A DNA stretch of 64,000 bases, from positions 346,001-410,000 of the forward strand of contig NW_026947369.1 of assembly GCF_036323735.1 (NCBI RefSeq). The letters run 5' to 3'. Shown piece after piece: positions 48,815-60,865 of the stretch. The notes beneath the pieces were generated by a model. That model had not been told where the DNA came from. It saw only the letters and a program-made list of their open reading frames with translations, and did not search any database. Every line of letters begins with the position of its first letter. Position 1 is the stretch's first letter. The position numbers were made by a program, and so were the translations under genes. The stretch is from Rattus norvegicus. Its lineage: Eukaryota; Chordata; Mammalia; Rodentia; Muridae.

Positions 48815-51715
48815 GACTTAACCTTTGTACATGGTCATAAGAATGGGATATTTTTCAGTCCCCAGCTCCGAAAAAAAGAACCAAAAAAAAAAAAAGAATA
48901 GGATATTTTCCCTTCTTCTACACGCTGGCTTCCAGTAGAATAAGCCCTATTTTTGAAAAATGCTATGTTTCTTCCTTTGATGATTTTATCTCCTTTACCA
49001 AAGATCAACTGATAGGTGTGTGGGTTCATTTCTGGGTCTTCAATTCTATTCCATTGTCGATGTCTCTGTCTCTGTACCAACACCGTGCACTTTTTATCAC
49101 TGTTGCTCTGTAATACTTGTTGAATTCTGGGTTGAAGATTTCCCCAGAAGTTCTATTATTGTTGAAGATAGTTTTCACTTTCCTGGCTTTTTCTTAATCC
49201 AAATGAATTTTAACATTGTTTCTTCTATCTCTATTAAAGAATTCAGTTGGATTTTTGATGGAGATTGCATTGAATGTGTAGTTTGCTTTTGGCACAATGG
49301 TCACCTTTACTATATTACTACTGTCAATCCATGAGCATGGAAGCTCTTTCTATCTTCTGAGACCTTCTTCAATTTCTTTCTTCAGATACTTGAACTTCTT
49401 GCATACAGATCATTCACTATCTTGGTTAAATTCACACCAAGATATTTTATATTATTTTGGACTATTGTGAAGTTTGTGAAATCACTATTTTCTTTCTCAG
49501 CCTGTCTATGGATACATTGAGGAGAGGAAGGCTCCTGGTATGTTTGAGTTAATTTTATACCCTGACATTTTTCTGAAGTTGTTTATCAGGTTAAAAAGTT
49601 CTCTGGTGGAACTTTTGGGATCACTTAATTATACTATCATATCATGTGCCAATAGTGATATTTTGATTTCTCCCCTTTCCAATTTGTATCCCATTGTCTT
49701 CCATTTGCTGTCTGATTGCTCTGGCTTTGACATGAAGAACTGTATTGAATAAGTGGGGACAGAGTGGGCAGACTTGTCTTGTCCTTTATTTTAGTGAGAT
49801 TGCTTCAAGTTTCTCTCCATTTAGTTTGATCTTAGCTGGAGGATTTCTGTATATTTCTTTCACTATGTTAAGATACGGACATTCAATTCCTGATCTTTCC
49901 ACGACTTTTATCCTGAATTGCTGTTGAATTTTGTCACATGCTTTCTCAGTATCTAATGAAATGACCATATGTCCCTATCTTTGAGTTTGTTTACATGTTG
50001 GATCACATTGATTGTTATCTGTATATTCAAACATTGCTGCATCCCTGATCATGACGGATGAATATTTTGATGTTTTTTTAGATTTGGTTTGCAAGTATTT
50101 TATTGAGTATTTATGCATAAATATTCATAATGGAAGTTGATCTGAAGTTCTCTTTCTTTGTTTGGTCTTTGTGTGGTTTAGGTATAAGACTAATTGTGGC
50201 TACATAGAAGCTATATGATAGTGCACTGTTTTAATTTTGTGGATTAGTTTGGATAGTATTTTTATGAGGTCTTCTATGAAGGCTTAATAAAATGCTGTAC
50301 GGAACCCAACTGGAACTGGGATCTTTTTGTTTGGGAGACCTTTAATAACTGCTTTTATTACTTTAGGATTAATGGGGTTGTTTAGATGGTTTATTTGTTC
50401 CTGTTTTAACATTGGTACCTGGTATCTGTTTACAAAATTGTCCATTGCCTCCATATTTTCCAATTTTTCGAATATAGGCTTTTATAGTGGAGTCTCATGA
50501 TTTTTGCAATTTCTTCAAATTCTGTTATTATGTCTCCCTTTCATTTCTCAGTTTGTTACTGTGGATACAGTCTCTGTGACCACGGGTTAGTCTGACTAAG
50601 GGTTTATATATCTTGTTGTTTTTCTCAAAGAAACAGCTTCTGGTGTTGTTGATTATTTGTAAAGTTTTTTGTTTCTACTTGGTTCATTTCAGCTCTGAGT
50701 TTGATTATTTCCTGCCTTCTACACCTCTTGGGTTTGCTTATTTCTTTTTGTTCTAGAGCTTTAAGTGTGCTGTCAAGCTGCTGATATATGCTCTCTACTG
50801 TTTCTTCTACCAAGCATTCCGAGCTATAAGTTTTCCTCTAATACTGCTTTCATTGTGTCACTAATGTTTGGGAATGTTGTATCTTCATTTTCATTAAGTT
50901 CTAAGAACTCTTTAATTTCAAGTTGTCATAGAATAGAGCATGGTTCAATTTCCATGTATACATGAGCTTTCTGTCATTATTGTTTTTGTCCAAGACCAGT
51001 CTTAGTGTGTGGTGATCTTATAGAATGCATGGGATAATTTCTATCTTCCTGTATATATTGAGACCTGTTTAGTGACCAATTACATGGTTAATTTTGGAGA
51101 AGGTTCATTGAGGTTCTGAAAATAATGTATATCCTTTTATTTTTAGGATGGAATGTTCTATAAATATCTGTTAAATAAATTTGGTTCATAACTTCTGTTA
51201 CTTTCTCTACATCTCTGTCCAAATTCTGTTTCCATGATCTCTCCAGTGATGAGAGTGGGGTGTTGAAATCTCCTACTGTTATCTATTATGTGAAGTGCAA
51301 TGTATGCTTTGTACTTTAGTAACGTTTTTATGAATGCAGGTGCCCTTTCATTTGGAGTATAGATACATAGGTTTGAGAGTTCATCTTGGTGGATATATCC
51401 TATGATGGCTATGAAGTCATCATCCTCCTTATCCTCCTTAGAAAGCCATTTCCTTCCTTATCTTTTGTTAAAGACTTTTATTTGAAATTCAATTTTATTT
51501 GATATTATATCCAACTTCAGCTTGCTTCTTCAGGCAATTTTCTTGGAATTTGTTTTCCAGCCATGTACTCTGAGGTAGTGTCCGTCTTCGTCTCTGAGGT
51601 GTGTTTCCTGCTACAGCAAAATGCTCGATACTCTTTATGTATCCATTCTGTGAGTCTGTGCCTTTTCATTGGGGAATTGAGTCCATTGATGTAAAGAGAT
51701 ATTCATTTTTCTAAT
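48815..51715 (-). pseudogene. Antisense L1 ORF2, broken
   Basis: Reverse complement of L1 ORF2 from its C-terminus (48815) through the RT domain (about 49400-50900) to the endonuclease (to about 51715). A minus-strand frame at 49786-49968 carries the VISLDTEKACDKIQQQF block, the RT region where active L1s read SLDAEKAFDK, with a damaged alanine and phenylalanine. Many stops. It is the longest antisense L1 here and the reference for the fragments at 20563-22359. Confidence 0.85.
48856..48893 (+). mobile_element. 5'-truncated ID SINE inside the L1
   Basis: CAGTCCCCAGCTCC followed by an A-rich tail is the last part of an ID element. It is flanked by AAGAATGGGATATTTT (48839-48854) and AAGAATAGGATATTTT (48894-48909), a target duplication that differs at one base. 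It is later than the L1 it interrupts. Confidence 0.85.
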
Positions 51716-52800
51716 TAGAGGTAGAATTATGTTTCTTTGTCTCTCTTTTCATTTCATTGCAAGGACATTATATTCTTGTTTTCGGTATGATGTATTTTCT
51801 CTCCTTGTGTTGGAGTTTTCCATGTATTTTCTTTTGTAGGCCTGGATTTGCTGTAAGAGATTTCATAAATTTGGTTTTGTCATGGAATATCTTGGTTTCT
51901 CTGTGTATGTTACTTGAACGTTTTACTGGATACAATAACCTGGTCTGGCAATTTTGCTCTCTTAGGGTCTTTTTGACATCTGTCCAGGATATTCTCACTT
52001 TCATAGTCTCTGGTGAGAAATCTGGTGTAATTCTTATAGGTCTGACTATATATGTCACTTGTACCTTTTTCCCTTACTACTTTTAATATTCTTTCTTTGT
52101 TTTGCACATTTGGTGTTTTGACGATTATGTGATGGGAGGAATTTCTTTCTCCTCAAATCTATTTGGAATTCTGTGTGCTTCTTGTTTGTTTATGGGCATC
52201 ACTTTCTATAGGTCAGGGAAGTTTTCTTTTTTAATTTTGTTGAAGATATTTACCGGCCTATTAAGTTGGGAGTCATCTTTTTCTTCTATACCTATTAACC
52301 TCAGGTTTAAACTTTTCATTTTTTTCCTGGATTTCCTTTATGTTTTGGGCCAAGAACTTTTTGTTTTTACATTATCTTCATCAGTTGAATCAATGATTTC
52401 TATGGAAGGTCCTGCCTTGAGATTCCTCTTCTATCTCTTACATTCTGTTGGAGATTCTTGTATCTCCGGATCCTTGTTTCTTCCTTTGTTTTTCTATTTC
52501 CATCTTTGTAAACTTTTGCTTTCTTTATTATTTCTATTTCTATTTTCAAGTCGTCCACCTATTTGGTCATGTTTCCTGTAATTCTTTCATGGATGTTTGT
52601 GTTTCCTCTCAAAGGGCTTCTACTTTTTCACTTTTGTTTTCCTACATTTTTCTAATAGATTTCTTTTGGTATCTCTCCATCACTATCAATAAATGTGATT
52701 TGAAATCTAAATCTTGCTTTTCTGGTGAGTTTAAATATCCAGTGTTTTCTTTGGTGGGATAACTGGGCTCTGCTGATGCCAAGTAGTATTGGTTTTGTTT
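51716..52800 (-). pseudogene. Antisense L1 ORF1, broken
   Basis: A 96-codon minus-strand frame (51768-52058) contains RPIRITPDFSPETMK and the C-terminal domain of L1 ORF1p, up to KIHGKLQ. The coiled-coil and N-terminal part continue in other frames to about 52800. It lies between ORF2 and the 5' UTR in the right order for a nearly complete element. Confidence 0.85.
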
Positions 52801-53085
52801 CTTAGGTTTCTACGCTTGCCCCTAGGCATTGGGTTTTCTTTGGTGGTCTGTTCTCATGTGTGTAGGCAGCTCTCTCACCTATGGGATTTGGGTACAGGGA
52901 ACAGTTTTGCCATTCAGCGAAGTCCTCATTGCAGACCAGAATTGTGTGTACCGGTGGCTGACTGTTCCTATATCCCAGTGTCCAGAAGCACTGTTCAATA
53001 TCTCCTTGCATCAGGGATCTGGGCTGAGGTGCGCAGATGTGTCAATCTGTCCTGCAGCCTCCGGATTTCTCGCGAATCATTTTTA
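52801..53085 (-). promoter_or_regulatory. 5' UTR of the antisense L1
   Basis: GC-richer sequence follows ORF1 in the antisense direction (GGCTGACTGTTCC, AGGGATCTGGGCTGAGG, CTGTCCTGCAGCC). It differs from the monomers at 35598-36704, so this L1 has another promoter type. It ends near 53085, where composition returns to AT-rich. Confidence 0.6.
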
Positions 53086-54930
53086 TTGCACAAATTTAAA
53101 TGTAAATATAACATTCTGGTTCTTGAGTTGATTTTCTGGAAATTTAACTGTAAGTGGAAAGGCCACACTCTCTACCTAAAGAGCTTCCTTTACAAATACA
53201 GAAACTACTAATGAAAAGGAAGTTTCTTTATAAATATTTCAAATTTAAAAAAGTATTCATTTTCTGTGTTAGCTGTAGGAAGGTTGTTTACTTGTTTTTG
53301 TTTGTTTTAATTTAATATTGAGAAATATTTACAGTACATCAAAATAAGTGTGAAATGCATCCCAATAGAATCCTCTGCATTCCAGCAATTTTTCTAAAGA
53401 GCAGAGTCCACTGAAATGTCAAGTATGTACAACAGACCTCCTGCTACATAATTGTCAGAGCTTTAAGTCTGTCTCATGTTCTCTACACTTAGATTTTTAT
53501 AAATTTTGCATGAATGGATGCAGATCTAATCTAATAGATCTAATAAGCTAGTATAACTGATTGTGTCTCCTGCCCCCATGGAAAACTATGTATTGCTTTG
53601 ATTTTGTTGTTGTTGTTGTTGGGGAGCTGTGTTTTTTTATTATCCCCATAAAAATTAATCTTGTGATGAATTAGTGAATAGAAATGAAAATTATGTACGA
53701 TGATGAGAAATTCCCCAAAACAGAGTGTACACAAAGTTAAATCTGATATGTGTGTGAGTAGACATGCACACATTCTCATGACCCATGTAGCTGAGAAACA
53801 TTCAACACCAGATCAACATAAGTGATTTGGGAAATTTACTTATTTCAAACACAATCAAACTCATTGGGAATACATTGTTTTCTCAGCCTTGTCTTTAAGT
53901 GACCAAATGGTAAAATGGATGTAAACAAATACTGTTACCCTGCATTGTTGTTTATACTAACATTTTAATTCATGTACAATCTCCATGTGCTCTTTTTGTA
54001 TTCTGTTTCTCTGTGTCTGTGTTTCTGCATGAATATATAGGAACATATTTGTATGTGGCATACATGTGAGTGTGTGTGCATGTGTGTGTGTACGTGTGTG
54101 TGTGTGTGTGTGTGTGTGTCTTATATGGTATTTGTAAACATAGGTAACATGTGTATTTGTAATTTGGAAATACTGAAACTCACATTTGATTTGTGGATCA
54201 ACCATGCAACCGATCTACTCACATATCTCTGAAATTCCATTATATCCAGTGAATAGAGAGAAAACCTAATAGGCTTGTGGTATCTCCTATTCTACCTTTA
54301 TCAGGAAAAAGTATTTTTTGGCAAGAAAACCCAAACTTCAGCAAAGACATATACACCCTACAAAACAATAAAGGTTATGTAATTTGAAGGGAAAAGATTT
54401 CAGACTGGGAGAAAAATGAGTTTGCCACATCTCCAATACTTGAGAGACATGAGATTGAACTTCAGAAGATATAATGGGAAGGGACAGGCAGAATCCCAAA
54501 GGAGCCAAAATAAGCTAAACACTGGAGCTTCTCATTACATGAGAACTCATGGATTGGTATGGTGGTAAACATAATGATAAGAATGTTGCAGTACATACTC
54601 AGTCTCCATATAAGGCTACAATGTGAACGAGATGAAAAGTAGTCGCCACCACAGTGCTAACAGCTACATTAAAAGATACACTGTGAAAAACAGAATGTAA
54701 CTGTAGAAAGAAGAAAGATGTAACTGTAGAAAGAAGAAAGAGTGGTATCTGAAAACAGACAAGGCTGTGCTGGAATTGAACATGTTTCCATGTAAGTTAC
54801 CAAGCAAGCACACAGCAGCTGCCATATGCAAAAGTGAACAAAGAGGAATGAACTGTATAGATACTATGTGTACGGAAATACAGGCAATTTGGTGGAATTC
54901 TAAGATGTTGAGATAAAAGGATAGGAAGAA
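53086..54930. other. No gene seen; simple repeats only
   Basis: AT-rich sequence with a short (GTT)n run at 53605-53622 and a (TG)n tract at 54066-54119. Short frames show no features of real proteins. Confidence 0.4.
54066..54119. repeat. (TG)n microsatellite
   Basis: GTGTGTGTGC/GTGTACGTGTG.. imperfect then pure TG. Confidence 0.97.
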
Positions 54931-54934
54931 ATTT

Positions 54935-55060
54935 CTATCAAGTCGGGCACCATGTCTTGCTTTTTGAATACTCACATTCAAGAGACTGAGGGAGAGAAAT
55001 AAGGAATTTCAGGTTACCCTGGAATACATATCAAGACAACACCTCTTTTTTCTCTTTTTT
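54935..55060 (+). mobile_element. B1/proto-B1-like SINE
   Basis: GTCGGGCACCATG..TCACATTCAAGAGACTGAGGGAGAG..TTTCAGGTTACCCTGGAATACATA..AAGACAACACCTC follows the B1 order of blocks and is followed by a T/A-rich run. Diverged. Confidence 0.5.
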
Positions 55061-55989
55061 TTTTAAATTTAAATCAATAGTCTGATTGATAGAATATCAT
55101 GAACAATATTAAGAAAACAGAAATTTAATGCCTACGCAGTGATACTTTCATTAAGAAAACATGTTCTATGAAGAGACAAACTATTAAGTTACAGATAACA
55201 ACTGCCATATTGAAGGCAGTTCAGAATGAAGGGTTATGGTCCTGTTTGGTTGATCCTTCTTCTCTTTCATGGCTCAGATGTGTCTCTGACCATGTCATTA
55301 TTGTGCAGACATCTAGATGTTCCTTGGCTTTAAATTTATGTATGTAAACCAATAAACATTTTTTTAATCAAATGATTATTTGATTTTACATTACTTTCAA
55401 AAATAATGGGTCTTGAGGAAATTATACCTTTATCGTGTGGGTTTGAATATTCATAATAGCAACAGAGAATAATTGGGGTCCAACACACACACACACTGGG
55501 TGGTTGGAGACTATACCTGTGGCAACACGAAAGCATAGAAATAAGTGGGCTGATCTGTTTTTCTGCCTAACATTTTTAACTAATTAATGATTAGAATGGG
55601 TAAAAAATTGAGATACAGTCAACTTTTTCTTTTCCTTAATTTGAATGATTGTTTACACAGCATGTGAATCTGAACTCAGACCCATGGTAAACCTTCAGCC
55701 TGAACTTCATTAGTGCCAAGACTACAAGTTTGCACCATCTATGTAAATATTTGGACACTTTGCTCAATGCTTAGCACACTTTGGAAAACACCCTGGTGTT
55801 AAGAAAGAAAGTATTAGATATGAAAATCTGTGAGAATAAATCACATCTAAGCTTTGATTTTTGTGAGTACAGAGAAAGACTTTGACTCCGATGTGAGTGT
55901 CTAAAAGTATTAAAAAATCAATATTTCTTTTCTGCAAGTATTCTTCTAATTGCTTACTGCTCTGTCTTCCAGGAGATGAGTGTCAATTG
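55061..55989. other. No feature seen
   Basis: AT-rich sequence between the SINE relic and the olfactory receptor pseudogene. A short (AC)n run lies at 55484-55496. No ORF of note. Confidence 0.4.
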
Positions 55990-56600
55990 TGTCAATTGCT
56001 CTTTGTGGCATGAAAAGGGCTTGTCTTTCGAATGGTTTGCAATTGCCAAGAACTTTGAGGTTCCTGGAGAATGCTTCATCCTGTTAACCCTCATTCTGCT
56101 CTCATAGCATTTGCTATCTACACAAATCCAACTCGACACACCCCCATGTACTTCTTTCTGGCAAACTTATGTATCCTGGAAATTGGTTACACTGGCTCTG
56201 TCATACCCAAGATATGGAGAGCCTTGTAAGTGAGATCTGAGGAATCGCTCAGGAGGGATGTGCCAAACAAATGTTTTTCTTCACACTTTTAGGTATAACT
56301 GAGTGCTGCCTTGGCAGCCATGGCCTTTGACCACTGTATGGCCCTACTTCACTATTCAACACAAATGAGCAGTGAGGTATGTTCCCGTTTGGCAATTTTT
56401 TCCTGGGGAATAGGTAGCCTTGTAGGGTTGGGACAAAACTACTTGTGACCCAAATGTAACCACCCACAAGTAGTTGATAAATTCTTGGTCATCTTCCATA
56501 CTACTGTGATATTCATGCTGAACCCCATCTTCTATAGCTTAATGAACCAAGAAGTCAAGGCAGCACAGAGAAGAACTCTGGGTCAGAAGAAAGTTCTGAT
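55990..56600 (+). pseudogene. Olfactory receptor pseudogene, OR10-like
   Basis: Olfactory receptors are seven-helix, G-protein-coupled odorant receptors of about 310 residues encoded in one exon. Here the plus strand shows, over several frames, TPMYFFLANLCILEIGYTG (TM2 region, near 56138-56190), MAFDHCMAL near 56320 where family members have MAFDRYMAI, an EVCS(R)LAIFSWG block near 56372-56405 (TM4), and MLNPIFYSLMNQEVKAA near 56515-56565 (TM7 NPxxY). The DRY arginine is histidine. A large internal deletion joins the TM4-loop region to TM7, and stops occur near 56105 and after 56440. The ECL1/TM3 wording and C-terminus fit family OR10, but this was judged from memory. No neighbour ORs are seen in the window. 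Confidence 0.85.
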
Positions 56601-56723
56601 AATAAATAGGTAATTAAGAGTCCTAAAGTGCTCTTTCAAAAAGGTGCAAATTCTGTGAAAGAAAGAAAACAAATCCACTATGCTCTTTCTTGCTGTCTTC
56701 AAACTTTAAGTAACATAACTTTG

Positions 56724-56850
56724 TTTTTTTTTTTTATTAACTTGAGTATTTCTTATATACATTTCGAGTGTTATTCCCTTTCCCGGTTTCCGGGCAAACA
56801 TCCCCCTCCCCCCTCCCCCTCCTTACGGTGTTCCCTTTATTCACCACCAT
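56724..56850 (-). mobile_element. Short antisense L1 3' UTR insertion
   Basis: A T run followed by ATTAACTTGAGTATTTCTTA, CGAGTGTTATTCCCTTTCCC and a C-rich run CCCCCTCCCCCC is the reverse complement of a rat L1 3' UTR terminus. It is well preserved, hence relatively recent, and 5'-truncated to about 120 bp. Confidence 0.8.
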
Positions 56851-57296
56851 GCTTAATTGCAAACAATTGTAAAGCATGCTTGCTACTAAATTACTTTAGT
56901 AGATTAGTCCAGTACTTAAACGTTTTCATCTGGTCAGAGTTTAAACCACATACTAATCTCTCAGGGGCCTTGAAAATTCCCTATATCCATTCTTAGCTCT
57001 TTGGAAATCTTCCAGAAATTGTTTGTAAATGATCTCAGCTCATTATGCTACAATTCCATATTCCTCAGTACATGTAAATTCATTGCATTGGACAGGAACT
57101 GGTAAGTAGTTTTCAGGACAGTGAATTGTTATCCTCTGCTTTGTGTACTATTTGGTCAGTCCATACTTCAGTTCTGGGCACCCAGGTCCTATGATTTTGG
57201 AACATGAGTCGTCTTTCCTCCCCTTTTTGATTTCTAATAAGGCAGTGGAAAAGAATTTCAGCTGGTTGATTCTCAACTTCAATATCATAGTTTCAG
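56851..57296. other. No feature seen
   Basis: Nothing recognised; no supported frames. Confidence 0.4.
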
Positions 57297-57448
57297 ATAA
57301 ACAAACACAGACACACATACACACACACACATGTACAAACACACATGTACAAACACACAGACACACACACATACACACACAGACACACACACACACTCAC
57401 AAACACAGACACATGCAAAACTGCTCTTTACTTAGTTTACTTACTTAC

Positions 57449-57491
<43 letters not shown>
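57297..57491. repeat. (CA)n compound microsatellite
   Basis: Imperfect CA repeat (57297-57412), a short ACTT-repeat spacer and a pure (CA)n run at about 57452-57491. Frames through it are translations of the repeat. Confidence 0.98.
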
Positions 57492-57492
<1 letters not shown>

Positions 57493-57534
57493 GCTTCTTA
57501 CCTTCAAGGTTACCTAGTTATTTTCATAGTTATT

Positions 57535-57690
57535 TGTTTATTTATTCACTTTACCTACTGCACACTCCCCCCCTCCAGTTCACCCCTCTCACAGTTTTTC
57601 TCCTAGCCCTTTCTCCTCTGATCAGGAGTGGACCCCACGGGTATCTCCTCACCTTGCATATCTAGTCTCTGTGTTCACATCATCTGCTAC
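57535..57690 (-). mobile_element. Antisense L1 3' UTR fragment
   Basis: TTTATTCACTTTAC..CCAGTTCACCCCTC..CAGTTTTTCTCC..GAGTGGACCCC resembles the reverse complement of a rodent L1 3' UTR start. Short and diverged. Confidence 0.5.
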
Positions 57691-57699
57691 AGAAGCCAG

Positions 57700-58210
57700 A
57701 TACAGCAGCCTAGATGGATATAGGTGTGGAGGTAGAGGTCATATCCAGAAAGAGGCAGAGAGCTGGGGTAAGAGATGCCCATGAATCAATGAGTGTTTCC
57801 TTAGCTGAGACTCACAGCCTCAGTGATATGGACCTGAAGAAGCCATCTCCTGTAGCCAGAGAGCAAACCAAATGGAATGATAGAGACACCAACCTTTGAC
57901 CCAAAATTTATTGTGACCACAAGAAATGAAAGTTCCGTGCATAGAGCAGAGAGTGTGGAATGATTGACCAATGGTTAGTGCAGATTAAGTCTCACCCTAT
58001 TTATGAGCACCGATCCCTGAAACTATTAATGAAACTCTGTTATGCTTGGAGAAATGAATCTAGGATGACTTCCCTCTGAGATACTCCACTAAACTGCTGA
58101 CCCAGACAGAAGCAGACATCAACTAGCCAAACCCTAGATAGAGCTTGGGACTCTGACGGAAGAATAGAATGAAAAGGATTATGACATCTAAGGACATAGT
58201 CACTCCAGAG
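57700..58210 (+). mobile_element. L1 (Lx-type) 3' UTR fragment, sense
   Basis: Contains, in order, CAAAATTTATTGTGACCACAAG, AACTATTAATGAAACTCTGTTATGC and GCAGACATCAACTAGCCAAA with a GAGCTTGGGACTCT block, which match the sense L1 3' UTR blocks I recall. It points the opposite way to the fragment at 57535-57690, so the two are separate insertions. Confidence 0.65.
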
Positions 58211-58254
58211 TCTTCATGTGGGTACCAAAAAAAAATAGAATTGGGCTTTCACGA

Positions 58255-58589
58255 CATCTGTGACTTTAAAATTAATTTATTTATTTATTCACATTACATC
58301 CCAATATCACAGATGTGCATTCTGATATTTTAAAGCAGATATGACATATTTATACAGATGTTTAGATTTCTATTTTTTTAAAGATTCTTATAAGAGTAAA
58401 TATAAAGATAAATAATACAATACTTAACCATTTATTTCTCTGTAAATTCAAATTGTTTGCTTATGAAGTTGCGTTGGCCTTGGGAGTAATTTGTTTTCTT
58501 TATGTGTACTTTGTAATATTTGTTCTAATACAGTATTGGGTATCACTTTTTTCATCACTAAGCAAGAGAAGAAAACTAGAACATAAACA
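58255..58589. other. AT-rich spacer before U10
   Basis: Starts with TTAATTTATTTATTTATTCA, perhaps a further antisense L1 tip, then AT-rich sequence. No gene is seen. Unit similarity starts at about 58590. Confidence 0.4.
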
Positions 58590-59700
58590 CAATTGTGTAA
58601 TACAATATTCAATAAATTAGTGGTCTATATGGAAAATACTGCCTGTTGGGAAAAAGAGAAAACATAGAATATTGAACAGTAAGTCACATGAATGAACCTG
58701 GGAATAAAAATGTTATCTAAATAATCTCCTAAACTTTTGTTTCTAAATCATTTCTACCCATGCCAAGCCCCAGACTAACTTTCTCCATTCAGAACATGTA
58801 ACCATTTATGAGGACAAAAGAAGTCTCTAGACTTAGAGAGATGGAGTACATAAAGGTTTACCCTGGGTCACAAGAGAGTCTCCTGGAAAAGGCACTCTCA
58901 AAACTGGTCAGTGTAAGGAAAGCTGTTCAGCAGGTAGGCCTTGGCAGTTCTCAGTGACATTATCATTAGGCCCTCCCTGAAAAATCTCTTTTATCCTGGA
59001 GAGCCCTAGCTCCTTCTGTAATGTCACAAGTGTTGCTGTGACAGCAAATGCCTCTCAGATATTCTTTCAGTACCTCTAGGGCTTACTAATTGGCCTTTAA
59101 TTCAGAGTAAACAGCCATTTGGGAGGGAGAACAAAGAGGATGAGGAGATCAGAGATGGGGAGAAAGAAGCTGCCCCTCTCTATTGGTATAAAAAAGGAAG
59201 AAATATGTGGTCCATTGCAGAGATCAGTTAGCACTGGGTAGGGGTTTAGTGGGTTCCCTGAAGAGACAGCCTTGATCTGAGCCTTCCACATATGGGAATC
59301 CGGAGATGGAAGCATCTTAGAAGCATCTGGACTTCCCTGATCTTATGGTTCCTGAAAGTCAGAGAGTTTATATCATTCATTTCTTTATTCCAAAAGCCAT
59401 GTTTTGGGAAGGGCACAGTTGTTTCCTGAGAGCCCATGGCCATTATTCTTTTTGTCAAGAAGAAAAACATCTTAATGAAGAGGGATGGACAAGTATTTTG
59501 TCCTTAGCTCAGAGTAAACTCCTCCAGGATTATGATCCCTGTAGTGCAGTTTGTGTATGACACTGATATCTGGGAGAGAGAAGTGCTTCTAGTTGAGTCT
59601 TCATCATCTCTGTCTTTCACTAGTATTACTCTGACTACCATTCCCTGACAGTGACTCTCTAGACTTCAGAGTCAATAGGAGTGATTAGCTGGCAGTTTCT
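58590..59700 (+). repeat. Tandem unit U10 (left-truncated)
   Basis: Starts within the A anchor (TAATACAATATTCAATAAATT). The CRE-like octamer has one change (TAATGTCA near 59018); TATAAAA is kept near 59188. The TTATGGTTCCT anchor is near 59345. It lacks the L1 relic and TA site on its left. Confidence 0.85.
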
Positions 59701-60237
59701 TTTTTTCATTTTTTTTTACTTTTTACCAAATATTATTACTTTTGTGATTGGATATTTCTATAATAACATTTCAAATACTTTTCCTTTCTCAATTTCCTGT
59801 ACAAAAGTTCCCTAACAGGTCCCCCTCCCCTTCTTCTATAAACCCCTTGCATACCTTTGACATTCCCTTGAACAGGGTGTCAACAAAGGAAAAACCAAGG
59901 AATTCTCTTTCCATTCGTGCCCACCAAAGCCATCCTCTGCTACACATCCTGTTTGAGCCACAGTTCTCTCCTTGCACATTCTTTGAATATGAGTTTAGTA
60001 CCAGAAATCTCTGGTTCATTGGCTTTGTTTTTCTTATGGGGTTGAAAGTCCCTCCAGCACTTGTAATCCTATCTCAAAATCTACCAACAAGAGACCCTTT
60101 TCAAGTTTACTGGTTTGACAGTAGCTTTCATTTCTGTATTTGATATGCTCTAGCTGTTTCTCTCAGGAAAGATCTATATCCAGTTCCTGGCATCAGGGAC
60201 TTCTTAGCTTCATCAATCTTATCTAGTTTTGGTGGCT

Positions 60238-60239
60238 GA

Positions 60240-60309
<70 letters not shown>
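60238..60309. repeat. (TA)n microsatellite in U11, shared site
   Basis: About 70 bp of TA at the same unit position as in U6, U8, U9 and U12. Confidence 0.98.
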
Positions 60310-60310
<1 letters not shown>

Positions 60311-60809
60311 TTTTGGTGGCTCCTACAGGTATGAGGCTAGGTGGAATTGTAACATGGATTCTGTGCAACTAGGCCAAGAATTTAAAATCCAGAAATGACA
60401 AAGCCAAATAGACTCCATCCTGTACTTATGAAACTATTGAAGTTGAGGTTTCCCTTGACTTCAAGACATTCCTCTCCCTGCCCATCTTCCTGACTCTTAT
60501 GTTTGGCCAGAAGAAAGAATCATGGTAAAACATCCAAAACCCTCAACTCTGGCCCTAGGAACATAGGAAGGTAGATATTATAGAACTAATATCAAATGGG
60601 AATATAGAACTTCATTCTATAGTCCATGTTGTCTTTTGCTTTACAGATGTCTTGTAATTTTTGGATGAAATATGCATTTCAGAGTTCATCATTTGAAGTA
60701 GGCACACAATATTTTCACTGTTCTGTTCACTACATAGCTGTGCCCCCTTTGTTACCAAAATCATTGCAAAAATTGAAATGGAAAACAGAATTTTTGAATG
60801 CACATTTAG

Positions 60810-60810
<1 letters not shown>

Positions 60811-60863
<53 letters not shown>
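60811..60863. repeat. (TA)n microsatellite in U11, second site
   Basis: TA expansion where other units read AGGAATATTTATAAAGTCCCC; unique to U11. Confidence 0.98.

Positions 60864-60865
<2 letters not shown>

Noticed and set aside
57143..57517. Plus- and minus-strand frames through the CA repeats
   Set aside because: They translate a microsatellite (His/Thr or Val/Cys runs) and have no other coding features.
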